Source of the DNA: Chitinimonas sp036961565
Lineage (GTDB): Bacteria > Pseudomonadota > Gammaproteobacteria > Burkholderiales > Chitinimonadaceae
Assembly (NCBI RefSeq): GCF_036961565.1
Contig: NZ_JBAMDD010000014.1
Location: 1 to 64,000 of the forward strand
Length of the DNA stretch: 64,000 nt
Direction: 5' to 3'
How positions within the stretch are numbered: position 1 is the first letter of the stretch; every line of letters starts with the position of its first letter. The translations under genes were made by a program, and so were the position numbers. The notes below the pieces were generated by a model. It ran no database searches, was not told the origin of the DNA, and saw nothing but the letters and a program-made list of their open reading frames with translations. Positions 26,850 to 35,304 of the stretch are shown piece by piece.

Positions 26850-28297
26850 CAGAAGCGAGGGAGTTCGGGGTGGGGGAGCTGGCCCTTGTGCACATGCATG
26901 CGGCCATACTCGGCACAGCGATGCAGCGTGGGGATCAGCTTGCCGGGGTTGAGCAAGCCCTGGGGATCGAAGGCCGCCTTGATGGCGCTGAATTGACCTA
27001 GTTCGGCGGCGTTGAACTGGGCGCACATGCCGTCCAGCTTCTCGATGCCGACACCGTGCTCGCCCGTGATGGTCCCGCCTTCGCCCACACACAGGGCGGC
27101 AATATCGGTGCCGAACTGTTCGGCCTTGGCCAATTCGCCGGCTCGATTGGCATCGAACAGGATCAAGGGGTGGAGATTGCCATCGCCGGCATGGAAAACA
27201 TTGATGCAGGCCAGCCCATATCGCGTGCTCAAGCTCGCGATGCCGGCCAGTACCCGCCCGACTGCGGCGCGGGGAATGCTGCCATCCATGCAGTAATAAT
27301 CGGGCGCCAGTTTGGCGGCTGCCGGGAAGGCGGCCTTGCGGCCAGCCCAGAGCTGTTGCCGCTCGGCTTCTGAGCCCGAGACCCGCAGCTCGCAGGCACC
27401 TGCTGCGCGTAGGACGCGACTCATCTGGACGATATCTGCTTCTACCTCTTCTGGCGTGCCATCGGCCTCGCACAGCAGGAGGGCGGCAGCATCGGTGGGG
27501 TAGCCGGCATGGAGAAAGTCTTCCACCGCCCTTACTGTGGCGCCGTCCATCATTTCCAGCGCGGCGGGGGTGGCGCCGCTGCCAACCAGCTGGGCCACGG
27601 CATCGGCGGCCTGGCTCACCTCGGCAAAGCTGGCCAGAATGACGCGGGCCAGTTGCGGCCGCGGCAGCAGGCGGACCGTCACCTCGGTCACCACCGCCAA
27701 CAGTCCTTCGCTGCCGGTCAGCAAGGCGAGCAGGTCGTAGCCGTTGCAATCCAGGGTGCCACCCAGCTCCAGCAACTCGCCTTCCATGGTGACGGCACGC
27801 AGCCCCAGCAGGTTGTGTACGGTCAGGCCGTACTTGAGGCAATGAATGCCGCCAGCGTTCTCCGCTACATTGCCACCGATAGTGCAGGCAATCTGGCTGG
27901 AGGGGTCGGGTGCGTAATACAGGCCATAGGGACCGGCAGCTTCGGAGATGGCCTGGTTGCGTACGCCGGGCTGTACCCGGGCATAACGGGCGAGGGGGTC
28001 CAGGTAGAGCAGACGGCGCATGCGCGACATGCCCAGCAGCAGGCAGCCAGCTGTCGGCGTGGCACCGCCTGACAGGCCGGTGCCAGCACCGCGGGCGACT
28101 ACCGGTATGTGGTGGGCGTGGGCCAGTTGCAGTACGGCAATGACATCTTCTTCGCTGCCAGGCAGGGCGACAGCCAGCGGCAAGGCGCGGTAGGCCGACA
28201 GGGCATCACATTCGAATGCGCGCAGGCGTTCAACATCCAGAACCAGCGCTTCGGCGGGGAGGGTATGACGCAATGCGCTGAGGAATGCCTCGGACAT
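26849..28297 (-). CDS. glcD: Glycolate oxidase catalytic subunit GlcD
   Basis: A 482-residue flavoenzyme. The PCMH FAD domain has VVARGAGTGLSGG and the GGNVAENAGG loop, and the C-terminal domain ends in the HAGDGNLHPLILFD and TGEHGVGIEK motifs that bind substrate and flavin. The first gene of glcDEF. The ATG at 28297 gives MSEAFLSALRH; a start 57 bases further upstream is possible. No glcC regulator is adjacent. D-lactate dehydrogenases of the same family are an alternative, but the DEF set favours glycolate. Confidence 0.9.
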   Translation of the reverse strand: MSEAFLSALRHTLPAEALVLDVERLRAFECDALSAYRALPLAVALPGSEEDVIAVLQLAHAHHIPVVARGAGTGLSGGATPTAGCLLLGMSRMRRLLYLDPLARYARVQPGVRNQAISEAAGPYGLYYAPDPSSQIACTIGGNVAENAGGIHCLKYGLTVHNLLGLRAVTMEGELLELGGTLDCNGYDLLALLTGSEGLLAVVTEVTVRLLPRPQLARVILASFAEVSQAADAVAQLVGSGATPAALEMMDGATVRAVEDFLHAGYPTDAAALLLCEADGTPEEVEADIVQMSRVLRAAGACELRVSGSEAERQQLWAGRKAAFPAAAKLAPDYYCMDGSIPRAAVGRVLAGIASLSTRYGLACINVFHAGDGNLHPLILFDANRAGELAKAEQFGTDIAALCVGEGGTITGEHGVGIEKLDGMCAQFNAAELGQFSAIKAAFDPQGLLNPGKLIPTLHRCAEYGRMHVHKGQLPHPELPRF

Positions 28298-28420
28298 GGG
28301 GAGCCTGACTGTCGTAGTGCTCTCATTTAAGAGCGCTACGCGCCTGGCTACCAATAGGGAATACCCGCACCGTTCTGTGTAATCAAAGCCTTAACTGTTT
28401 TTGGGTGACGTCAGGCCATG

Positions 28421-28447
28421 AAAAAGCCACGGCATGCCGTGGCTTGA
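28421..28447 (-). terminator. Terminator of the phasin-like gene
   Basis: On the - strand AAGCCACGGC-AT-GCCGTGGCTT is followed by TTTC, a compact rho-independent terminator after the phasin stop codon. Confidence 0.85.
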
Positions 28448-28470
28448 TCGGTTTGCGCACAGGGTAGTGC

Positions 28471-28959
28471 TCAGCTGGACTCGGCCATCTTGTCGCGCGC
28501 TTGCTGGAAGGCGCTGACCGCAGCGGCGGCAAACCGGTTGCTGGCGAAGTTGGCCACCTGGCGGGTGGCCTTGGACATGGAGTCGAAAGCGCAGCTGCTG
28601 ACGCAGACGGCCTTCTTCAAAGGGGCATTGACGGCTTCGGGTTGCGTGCCCAGGCTGACCAGCAGGGCGCGCTGTTGCTCGGCCCAGTTGCGCTCTACCA
28701 ACTGCATGGCGTCGGTCAGGGCCGAGACCTGTGCCACGAACAGGGCGCAGCTCAGGTGCAGGCTTTGATCCAGGTGCTGCTCCAGTTGCTGCGCGGGTTC
28801 TTGCGAGGCGTTGATGGCACGCATCCAGTCCCGGCAACCGTCGAACTGGGTACTCAGCAGGCGTTCGAAATTGCGATTGGCAATGTCGGCACCTTCGTTA
28901 AGAAACTCGAATTGTTGCTCCAGGCGGGGTAGGGCCCAGGCAGCGGTTGGCGCGTTCAT
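28471..28959 (-). CDS. Phasin-like granule-associated protein
   Basis: A 162-residue helical protein. The pattern of amphipathic helices (LEQQFEFLNEGADIANRNFERLL, LTDAMQLVERNWAEQQRALL, MSKATRQVANFASNRFAAAAVSAF) is that of the phasin family, which coats polyhydroxyalkanoate granules. No synthase gene lies nearby. It has its own terminator, so it is monocistronic. The match is by overall pattern, with sequence less conserved than in other families here. Confidence 0.65.
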   Translation of the reverse strand: MNAPTAAWALPRLEQQFEFLNEGADIANRNFERLLSTQFDGCRDWMRAINASQEPAQQLEQHLDQSLHLSCALFVAQVSALTDAMQLVERNWAEQQRALLVSLGTQPEAVNAPLKKAVCVSSCAFDSMSKATRQVANFASNRFAAAAVSAFQQARDKMAESS

Positions 28960-28999
28960 AGGGAGATAAATCCTGATAATTCAGTCTTGTGGACAGATG

Positions 29000-29010
29000 T
29001 TGCGCTGCAA
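29000..29010. promoter_or_regulatory. Possible PhaR-type operator upstream of the phasin gene
   Basis: TTGC-GCT-GCAA is a small perfect inverted repeat about 41 bases before the phasin start codon. PhaR repressors of PHA metabolism bind TGC/GCA-rich dyads, so this is a plausible site, but a motif this short can occur by chance. Confidence 0.25.
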
Positions 29011-29090
29011 TAATGTGCTGAGTCTATGCCGCCTGAGCAGGAAGTCAATCGGCTAAGTAGATGGAGTGTGCAGTAGGGTATTGCTGGTAA

Positions 29091-29840
29091 TCAGGCCCAG
29101 GTCGCGTCCTGATTGATGCCGACCAAGGTTGGGCCGGCTATATCGAGCCGCAGATAGCCCCCTTTGCCAGCGTACCAATCTGGCAACACCCAGCGTTGCC
29201 GAAGGCCGTGCTGCACCTCATGCTGGTGCCGGGCTGGACGGTGGGTATGGCCATGCAACAGATGGGCGCCTGGGTACTTGGCCAGCAGGGCCGCAACGGC
29301 GAAGGTGTTCACATCCATGATGTCGCTGGCCTTTTGCTGCTTGGCCAACTGGCTGGCAGCCCGTATGCGGCTGATCTCGGCCTTGCGCTCGGCCAGCGTG
29401 CGGGCCAGGAAGGCGGCTTGCCAGGCAGGTTGACGAACCAAGGCGCGGAACTGCTGGTAGGGCAGGTCATCGGTGCACAGGGCATCGCCGTGGCTGAGCA
29501 ACCAGGGTCGCCCAAATGCCGTAATCAGCGTGGGGTCGGCCAGCAAGGTCGCACCGGCCACCTTGGCGTATTGTTCGCCCAGCAGGAAATCTCGGTTGCC
29601 ATGCATGAGATGAACGGCCACCCCGGTTTGGCTCAAGGCATGCAGGGCGGCGGCGACGCGCTGGTTGAGGGGGTCGTCGTCGTCGTCGCCGGCCCAGTAC
29701 TCGAAGATATCCCCCAGCAGGTAAAGCGCTTGCGCCTGTCGCGCCGGGCCCGCCAGAAAGGCCATGAAGGCGGCTTCGGTAGCCGGGTCGCTATCGGACA
29801 GGTGCAGATCAGAGGCAAACAGCAAGGGTAGAGGATTCAT
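29091..29840 (-). CDS. lpxH: UDP-2,3-diacylglucosamine diphosphatase LpxH
   Basis: A 249-residue calcineurin-like phosphoesterase of lipid A synthesis that releases UMP from UDP-2,3-diacylglucosamine at the inner face of the membrane. Metal-binding motifs are all present: SDLHLSDSD, GDIFEYWAGDD, HGNRDF, LSHGDALCTDD and HGHTHRP. The insertion cap with LAERKAEISRIRAASQ is typical of LpxH. The ATG at 29840 is family-like. It follows ppiB on the same strand, an arrangement seen in many proteobacteria. Confidence 0.93.
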   Translation of the reverse strand: MNPLPLLFASDLHLSDSDPATEAAFMAFLAGPARQAQALYLLGDIFEYWAGDDDDDPLNQRVAAALHALSQTGVAVHLMHGNRDFLLGEQYAKVAGATLLADPTLITAFGRPWLLSHGDALCTDDLPYQQFRALVRQPAWQAAFLARTLAERKAEISRIRAASQLAKQQKASDIMDVNTFAVAALLAKYPGAHLLHGHTHRPARHQHEVQHGLRQRWVLPDWYAGKGGYLRLDIAGPTLVGINQDATWA

Positions 29841-29907
29841 TCGGGCGGGCAACGTAAAACGGCGCGGAAGCATCCGCGCCGTATTCTGGCAGAAAGGGCC
29901 GGCCGTA

Positions 29908-30402
29908 TCAGGCCAGCTCGGCCTTTTCGATGACCACGTCTTCGACGGGCACATCCTGGTACATGCTCTTGTTGCCGGTCTTGACCGCCTTGATGGCGTC
30001 AACCACATCGGCACCTTCCACCACTTTGCCGAACACGCAGTAGCCGAAGCCTTGCGCGGTGGGCGAGGTGTAGTTGAGGAAGTTGTTATTGCTGACGTTG
30101 ATGAAGAACTGGGCGCTGGCCGAGTGCGGATCGGGCGTACGGGCCATGGCCACGGTGTACTTGTCGTTCTTCAGGCCATTGGCGGCCTCGTTCTCGATTT
30201 GCTCGCGCGTGGGCTTTTGCTTCAGGCCAGCCTCGAAACCACCGCCCTGTATCATGAAGTCATTGATGACGCGGTGGAAGATGGTGCCGTCATAGTGGCC
30301 GGACTTCACGTACTCGACGAAGTTGGCAACGGTCTTGGGGGCCTTGGCTTCATCGAGTTCGATGCCAATGAGGCCGTGGTTGGTGTGCAGATTGACGCGC
30401 AT
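29908..30402 (-). CDS. ppiB: Cytoplasmic peptidyl-prolyl isomerase PpiB
   Basis: A 164-residue cyclophilin without signal peptide. It contains the catalytic Arg in IFHRVINDFMIQGGG, the AMARTPDPHSASAQFFINV block, and GFGYCVFGKVVEGADVV. It accelerates cis-trans prolyl isomerisation in protein folding. The gene lies 22 bases downstream of the periplasmic paralog, so the two are cotranscribed duplicates targeted to different compartments. Confidence 0.93.
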   Translation of the reverse strand: MRVNLHTNHGLIGIELDEAKAPKTVANFVEYVKSGHYDGTIFHRVINDFMIQGGGFEAGLKQKPTREQIENEAANGLKNDKYTVAMARTPDPHSASAQFFINVSNNNFLNYTSPTAQGFGYCVFGKVVEGADVVDAIKAVKTGNKSMYQDVPVEDVVIEKAELA

Positions 30403-30424
30403 GGCGGTGTCCTTTCAGGAGTGT

Positions 30425-31057
30425 TTACTGCTTGGCCGGGTCGGCTGCGGGCGCGGGTGCCTGGGGCACTGCTGGAGCCGGTTTGGCGATACGGGTATCG
30501 GGTATCTGCTTGGCAGACTTAATGATGATGGGTTTGACCGGCACATCGCGCATGCCGTTGGTCATGCTGGTCGGCTCGGCAGCAATCTTTTCGACGACAT
30601 CCATGCCGCTGATCACCTTGCCGAACACGGCATAGCCCCATCCACGTGGTGATTCTTCGCGGTAGTCGAGCTGGACGTTCTCACCGACGTTGACATAGAA
30701 CTGGGCGCTGGCCGAGTGCGGGTCCATGGTACGTGCCATGGCTAGCGTGCCGATGGCATTGGAGAGGCCGTTCTTGGCTTCGTTCTCGATAGGCTTGCCG
30801 GTAGGCTTTTCACGCATGTCTGGGGTGAAACCGCCGCCCTGGACCACGAAGCCAGGAATCACGCGATGGAAGATCGTGCCGTTGTAATGGCCTTTCTTGA
30901 CGTAGGCCAGGAAATTGGCCACCGATTTGGGGGCCTTATCCTGGAACAGCTCCACATCGATATCACCTTGGTTGGTGGTGAAGCGCACTAGCGGGTTGGC
31001 CGCCAAGGCGGCGGGAGCAGCCAATACAAGCGCGAAAGCGAGCAGTAGTTTCTTCAT
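30425..31057 (-). CDS. ppiA: Periplasmic peptidyl-prolyl isomerase PpiA
   Basis: A 210-residue exported cyclophilin. The signal peptide is MKKLLLAFALVLAAPAALA; the cyclophilin domain (about 20-185) has IFHRVIPGFVVQGGGF and AMARTMDPHSASAQFYVNV. A Pro/Ala-rich tail (PKPAPAVPQAPAPAADPAKQ region) follows and is not part of the enzyme fold. It is the first gene of the ppiA-ppiB-lpxH cluster. Confidence 0.92.
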   Translation of the reverse strand: MKKLLLAFALVLAAPAALAANPLVRFTTNQGDIDVELFQDKAPKSVANFLAYVKKGHYNGTIFHRVIPGFVVQGGGFTPDMREKPTGKPIENEAKNGLSNAIGTLAMARTMDPHSASAQFYVNVGENVQLDYREESPRGWGYAVFGKVISGMDVVEKIAAEPTSMTNGMRDVPVKPIIIKSAKQIPDTRIAKPAPAVPQAPAPAADPAKQ

Positions 31058-31318
31058 GGATACGGTATCTCGGAAGAAGGGTGAGGTGATGGCAGCGGCC
31101 GGGCAAGCCCAGTGCACTGCGAGTGTAGTCCAGAATGGTAGCACACCCAGCCGGCCGCTCTCAGCAGGTGGCGGGCTGCGCTAGCCGTCGCGACAAGGCA
31201 AGGCCGGTTATGCCGATGCGGGTGCTGGCAGGGAGGCGTGCGGGGATCACGACAATGATGAAATAAATCATGCCAGGCCCTAGAATTGCCCACCTTAAGC
31301 CATTAGCGGGAGTAGACC

Positions 31319-31936
31319 ATGGACAAGCTGATTACCGAATTCGATCGCGCCCTGCGCACCGTGTTCGCACCGGCGGCCAGTCTGCGTCCGCATCCTGATG
31401 CGAAGATTGCCGAAGCCCAGCTGAGCGCAGAGGACAAGCGTCATGCCGCAGGCCTGATGCGCGTCAATCATTGTGGCGAGGTCTGCGCACAGGCGCTCTA
31501 CCAGGGCCAGGCACTCACTGCGCGCGACCCCAAGGCCCGCGAGGCATTACGCCAGGCCGCCCACGAGGAGGTGGAGCACCTGGCGTGGACCGAGCAGCGT
31601 ATCGCAGAGTTGGGTGGCCGCCAGAGTGTGCTGAACCCGCTGTGGTATGCCGGCTCCTTGGCCATGGGTGTGGCGGCCGGGCTGGTGGGTGATCGCTGGA
31701 ACCTGGGTTTTCTGGCTGAAACAGAGCGCCAGGTTGGTGAGCATCTGGCCAGCCACCTGGGTAGTCTGCCCCAGGCTGATGAGCGCAGCCGTGCCATAGT
31801 CAGCCAGATGCATGCCGACGAGACGGCGCACGCCGAGATGGCGGTGGCGCTGGGTGCGGCTGAGCTGCCTCCACCGGCCAAGGCGGCCATGCGGGCTATG
31901 TCTCGGGTGATGACCAGCCTGTCCTATCGGGTCTGA
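31319..31936 (+). CDS. coq7: Ubiquinone biosynthesis monooxygenase Coq7
   Basis: A 205-residue di-iron hydroxylase that adds the C6 hydroxyl group in ubiquinone synthesis at the membrane. The iron ligands lie in MRVNHCGEVCAQALYQGQ, HEEVEHLAWTEQRI, and MHADETAHAEMA. Many Betaproteobacteria have Coq7 where enterics use UbiF. It starts ATGGACAAGCTG after a purine-rich AGCGGGAG site. It is a single gene, divergent from ppiA. Confidence 0.93.
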   Translation: MDKLITEFDRALRTVFAPAASLRPHPDAKIAEAQLSAEDKRHAAGLMRVNHCGEVCAQALYQGQALTARDPKAREALRQAAHEEVEHLAWTEQRIAELGGRQSVLNPLWYAGSLAMGVAAGLVGDRWNLGFLAETERQVGEHLASHLGSLPQADERSRAIVSQMHADETAHAEMAVALGAAELPPPAKAAMRAMSRVMTSLSYRV

Positions 31937-32047
31937 ATCCCCCGTCGGTTTCCGCGATCGACCCGGTCTCAACACCGGCTGAATGAATAGACATGCCAGG
32001 TAGGCAACAGCCCCGTGGGTCATCTTGGCGATAAAAATAAGATTTTT

Positions 32048-33328
32048 ATGATATTCCCCCTTCGTTTTGACGGACTATGGCGGCATCGCGATTTTGTGCG
32101 GCTATGGCTGGCTCAGGGTATCTCGGACTTTGGTTCCTATATATCCCGGCTGGCTTTGCCGCTGACCGCCGCCGTGCTGTTGCATGCCACACCCATGGAG
32201 ATGGGGGTGTTGATGGCCATCGAGGTGCTGCCGTTTGCCTTATTCAGCCTGCACGGCGGGGTGTTGATAGACCGGGTGCGTCGGATGCCGCTGATGCTGG
32301 GGCGCGATGCCCTGTGTGCGCTGGCCTTGCTGATTGTGCCGCTGGCGGCCTGGGGTGGCTGGCTTTCCATGCCGGTACTGTGGGTGGTGGGCTTTCTCTG
32401 CATGACGGCTGAGGTGATAGGAGGGTCGGCACACCAAAGCTATGTGGCCATGCTGGTTGGCAAGGACAGGCTGGTGGAGGCGCACAGCAAGTTCACCGCG
32501 ACATCGTCGACGGCGCAGCTGACGGCACCGGGCTTGGCGGGCCTGTTGATACAGTGGCTGACAGCACCGTTCGCCATCCTGTTTACGGCCGGCAGTTTTG
32601 TCATCTCTGCCCTGGTACTAAGGTCGGTCAAGACGCCTGAACAGGCGCCGGTGTCGGCAGGTAATACGTCGGTGTGGCAGGAGATCAAGGCGGGTATCGA
32701 TCTGGTCCGGCATACGCCGGTGCTGCGCGCCTTTGCCATACAGACAACTTTGTGGCAGTTGCTGAACCATATGCTGGGTGCCGTGCTGGTGCTGTTTGCC
32801 ACCCGCAATCTGGGGTTGGATGCCGGCGATATGGGTGTCAGCTATATGCTGGGTGGCCTGGGGAGTTTGTCGGCCGCCTTGTTGGCGGCCAGGCTGGGCA
32901 GGCGTTTTGGCATAGGCCCGACGGTAGGCATGGGCTTTGCCGCCACCGCGCTGGCCTGGCTGGGTTTCGCACTGATCGTGCAAGGCCGGGGGCCAGCCAT
33001 GCTGTGGTTCAGCCTGTGCCAAGCGCTGTTTGCCTTTGGTGCGACCTTGTTTTCGATCAACTACCTGGCTGCCCGCGCCGCCGTGACACCAGATGCCCTG
33101 TTGGGGCGGATGATCGCCACCATGCGCTTTGTCACGGTAGCGCCTGCGCCCCTGGGCGCATTGGCCGGCGGGATGCTGGCCACCGCGCTGGGCTTGCGTG
33201 GTGCTATCTACGTAATTGCCGCCATGGGTCTGGTACTGGCCTGGCATGCCTTGTATCGGTCACCGGCCCGCCTGCTGCTGGTTCTGCCCAAGCGGACCGA
33301 GGAGGCGCCCACCCAAGGTGGGCACTAG
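32048..33328 (+). CDS. MFS transporter (EntS/DUF894-like exporter)
   Basis: A 426-residue major facilitator with twelve hydrophobic segments. The N-terminus FDGLWRHRDFVRLWLAQGISDFGSYISRLALPL and the loop HGGVLIDRVRRMPLMLGRDA (the MFS motif A region) are typical of the EntS/macrolide efflux branch. Likely a proton-driven drug or metabolite exporter; substrate unknown. The ATG at 32048 is chosen over an upstream 32015 start. The stop overlaps that of the convergent OsmC gene. Confidence 0.82.
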   Translation: MIFPLRFDGLWRHRDFVRLWLAQGISDFGSYISRLALPLTAAVLLHATPMEMGVLMAIEVLPFALFSLHGGVLIDRVRRMPLMLGRDALCALALLIVPLAAWGGWLSMPVLWVVGFLCMTAEVIGGSAHQSYVAMLVGKDRLVEAHSKFTATSSTAQLTAPGLAGLLIQWLTAPFAILFTAGSFVISALVLRSVKTPEQAPVSAGNTSVWQEIKAGIDLVRHTPVLRAFAIQTTLWQLLNHMLGAVLVLFATRNLGLDAGDMGVSYMLGGLGSLSAALLAARLGRRFGIGPTVGMGFAATALAWLGFALIVQGRGPAMLWFSLCQALFAFGATLFSINYLAARAAVTPDALLGRMIATMRFVTVAPAPLGALAGGMLATALGLRGAIYVIAAMGLVLAWHALYRSPARLLLVLPKRTEEAPTQGGH

Positions 33329-33741
33329 ACTTCGACTATCTCGAAGTCGTGGGTGATCTCGGCGGTCTTGCCCAGCATGATGGAGGCAGAGCAATATTTC
33401 TCGGCTGACAGGTCAATGGCGCGCTTGACTTGGTCTGCCTTGAGGGCGCGGCCCTTGACGATGAAGTGCATATGGATGCGGGTGAAGACCTTGGGCTCGG
33501 TGTCTGCCCGCTCTGCCTGTAGTTCCACCTCGCAATCCACCACATCGGCCCGGCTTTTCTTCAGGATGGTGATCACGTCGAAGGCTGTACAGCCGCCCGT
33601 GCCCATCAGCACCATCTCCATAGGTCGAAAGCCCAGGTTCTTGCCGCCAGCGGCAGGGGCGCCATCCATCAACACAGAATGGCCTGATTCGCTTTGTGCC
33701 AGAAAGCTGACGTTCTCTATCCACTTGATGCGGGCTTGCAT
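33325..33741 (-). CDS. OsmC/YhfA family peroxide-related protein
   Basis: A 138-residue OsmC-like protein. The two redox cysteines are in GGCTAFDVITILKK and EKYCSASIMLGKTA, and the GFRPMEMVLMGTGGC block matches YhfA. OsmC proteins reduce organic hydroperoxides with dihydrolipoamide; YhfA members are less studied. The gene is separated from its neighbours and has an AT-rich upstream region shared with the candidate sRNA. Confidence 0.85.
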   Translation of the reverse strand: MQARIKWIENVSFLAQSESGHSVLMDGAPAAGGKNLGFRPMEMVLMGTGGCTAFDVITILKKSRADVVDCEVELQAERADTEPKVFTRIHMHFIVKGRALKADQVKRAIDLSAEKYCSASIMLGKTAEITHDFEIVEV

Positions 33742-33926
33742 GGACTGTTCCTTGTTAGCGCTAGGTTGGGGTCTTTTTGACGCGATGCGCAAGCAGACCA
33801 GGGGTGTTGCTGCCTTTGGAGTTACAGAAGCGTAGCAAAAGTGCGGAATTAGTGCATTTCCTCTAATTTTTCTTTGTAACTTTATTTCTAATTGCTGGAT
33901 TTTTGGCGCACCGCACAAAAAACGAC

Positions 33927-33955
33927 TTGCGTAAAAAGTAAGCTTCGCGTAGTAT
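33927..33955 (+). promoter_or_regulatory. Promoter of candidate sRNA
   Basis: TTGCGT and TAGTAT with exactly 17 bases between them, in an AT-rich context; start of transcription would be near 33962. Confidence 0.65.
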
Positions 33956-33961
33956 TCGATC

Positions 33962-34066
33962 TGCATTGAGGCTGTACACGCAATGTGTGTGCTTTGATGT
34001 TGTCTCCTCCATCCTCCTTCTTTGGTGGAATTAGCGCGCAAGCCCAACTGGCTTGCGCTTTTTTTT
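33962..34066 (+). ncRNA. Candidate trans-acting small RNA of about 105 nt
   Basis: Bounded by a good sigma-70 promoter and by a textbook terminator: GCGCAAGCC-CAACT-GGCTTGCGC and eight T residues (34036-34066). Between them a short 5' hairpin can form (GTACAC/GTGTGTGC near 33974-33992) followed by an unpaired pyrimidine-rich segment with two anti-Shine-Dalgarno-like motifs, CTCCTCC (34004-34010) and CCTCC (34013-34017). The terminator sits 220 bases ahead of rplM and before its own promoter, so it is unlikely to be merely the rplM leader. Family not recognised. Confidence 0.6.
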
Positions 34067-34217
34067 GCCCCTGCTGGTAACATATACGGCTCGGGCAGGC
34101 ACCGGGTGGGAATGGCAGTAGATGGCGGCAAGAGCCTGTATATCAAGCTATCAGCCGCGTTTCGCCGGGCGTGGCTGCAATGTGTGGCGCAGGCCCCAAC
34201 TATCATCTGTGTTCGGT

Positions 34218-34247
34218 TTGACAGCGCTTTGTTTTATCACATAGAAT
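34218..34247 (+). promoter_or_regulatory. rplM-rpsI promoter
   Basis: A consensus TTGACA and TAGAAT separated by 18 bases, 40 bases before the rplM start codon. It fits a highly expressed ribosomal protein operon. Confidence 0.8.
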
Positions 34248-34287
34248 GCGCGACTTTCCGTAAATCGAACGAATCTGGAAGAGCCGT

Positions 34288-34716
34288 ATGAAAACCTTCT
34301 CCGCCAAGCCGCATGAGGTACAGCGTGACTGGTTCGTGGTCGACGCCACCGACAAAGTACTCGGTCGTCTCGCCGCTGAAATCGCTCACCGCCTGCGTGG
34401 CAAGCACAAAGCCATCTACACCCCCCACGTTGATACCGGTGACTTCATTGTCGTCGTCAACGCTGGCAAACTGCGCGTGACCGGCGACAAGGCACAGCAG
34501 AAAACCTATTTCCGTCACTCGGGCTACCCGGGCGGCATTTACGAGCGTTCCTTCACCGAAATGCAGGAACGTTTCCCCGAGCGCGTGCTCGAGAAGGCCG
34601 TGAAGGGCATGCTGCCCAAGGGTCCGCTCGGCTACGCCATGATCAAGAAGCTCAAGGTCTACGCTAGCGCAGAGCACCCGCACGTTGCGCAACAGCCTAA
34701 AGTCCTCGAGATCTAA
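34288..34716 (+). CDS. rplM: 50S ribosomal protein L13
   Basis: A 142-residue large-subunit protein, one of the first to bind 23S rRNA. The start MKTFSAKPHEVQRDWFVVDA, the GRLAAEIAHRLRGKHK block and the KGMLPKGPLGYAMIKKLKVY segment match bacterial L13 along its length. It is the first gene of the rplM-rpsI operon and begins 40 bases after a near-consensus promoter. Its codon use is strongly biased to major codons, unlike neighbours. Confidence 0.98.
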   Translation: MKTFSAKPHEVQRDWFVVDATDKVLGRLAAEIAHRLRGKHKAIYTPHVDTGDFIVVVNAGKLRVTGDKAQQKTYFRHSGYPGGIYERSFTEMQERFPERVLEKAVKGMLPKGPLGYAMIKKLKVYASAEHPHVAQQPKVLEI

Positions 34717-34742
34717 CTTAATCAGATACAAGGACTGACAAA

Positions 34743-35135
34743 ATGGTTGGTAAGTACTACTACGGCACTGGCCGTCGCAAGAGCTCGGTTGCTCGCGTGT
34801 TCCTGGCCAAGGGCACCGGCAAGATCGTCGTCAACGGCAAGCCGCTGGATCAGTATTTCTCGCGCGAGACCGGCCGCATGGTCGTTCGTCAGCCGCTGGT
34901 GCTGACCGAGAACCTGGAAGCTTTCGACATCCTGGTGAACGTTGTTGGTGGTGGCGAAACCGGCCAAGCCGGCGCCCTGCGCCATGGCATCACCCGCGCC
35001 CTGATCGAATTCGACGCTGCGCTGAAGCCCACGCTGTCGAAGGCTGGTCTGGTGACCCGTGATGCACGTGAAGTTGAACGTAAGAAGGTCGGTCTGCGTA
35101 AGGCCCGCCGCGCCAAGCAGTTCTCGAAGCGCTAA
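34743..35135 (+). CDS. rpsI: 30S ribosomal protein S9
   Basis: A 130-residue small-subunit protein. YYYGTGRRKSSVARVFLAKG at the start and RKARRAKQFSKR at the end are the S9 hallmarks; the C-terminal tail reaches the P-site tRNA. The gene follows rplM by 26 bases and ends before a strong terminator. Confidence 0.98.
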   Translation: MVGKYYYGTGRRKSSVARVFLAKGTGKIVVNGKPLDQYFSRETGRMVVRQPLVLTENLEAFDILVNVVGGGETGQAGALRHGITRALIEFDAALKPTLSKAGLVTRDAREVERKKVGLRKARRAKQFSKR

Positions 35136-35188
35136 GCTGTACGCGATTCGACGCGAAGATTCGTTCGAGTACGCCGGCGAGAGCCGGG

Positions 35189-35219
35189 AAAAAGCCGCCA
35201 GGTTCACTGGCGGCTTTTT
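35189..35219 (+). terminator. Terminator of rplM-rpsI
   Basis: AAAAGCCGCCAG-GTTCA-CTGGCGGCTTTTT: a GC-rich stem followed by T residues, 54 bases after the rpsI stop codon. Confidence 0.92.
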
Positions 35220-35304
35220 CTTTGGCTATCGTATCTATCCGGCATATTGCGGAATCGTTGTATGATCGCGCTTCCCTGGTTTCTAAGTGGCATTGGATAC
35301 AAGC

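Larger units (their letters stand above)
33742..34287. other. 546-base intergenic region with sRNA candidate and rplM promoter
   Basis: No protein gene. It holds the OsmC gene upstream region, a strong promoter-terminator pair forming a candidate sRNA (33927-34066), and the rplM promoter (34218-34247). The first part (33835-33925) is AT-rich. Confidence 0.7.
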
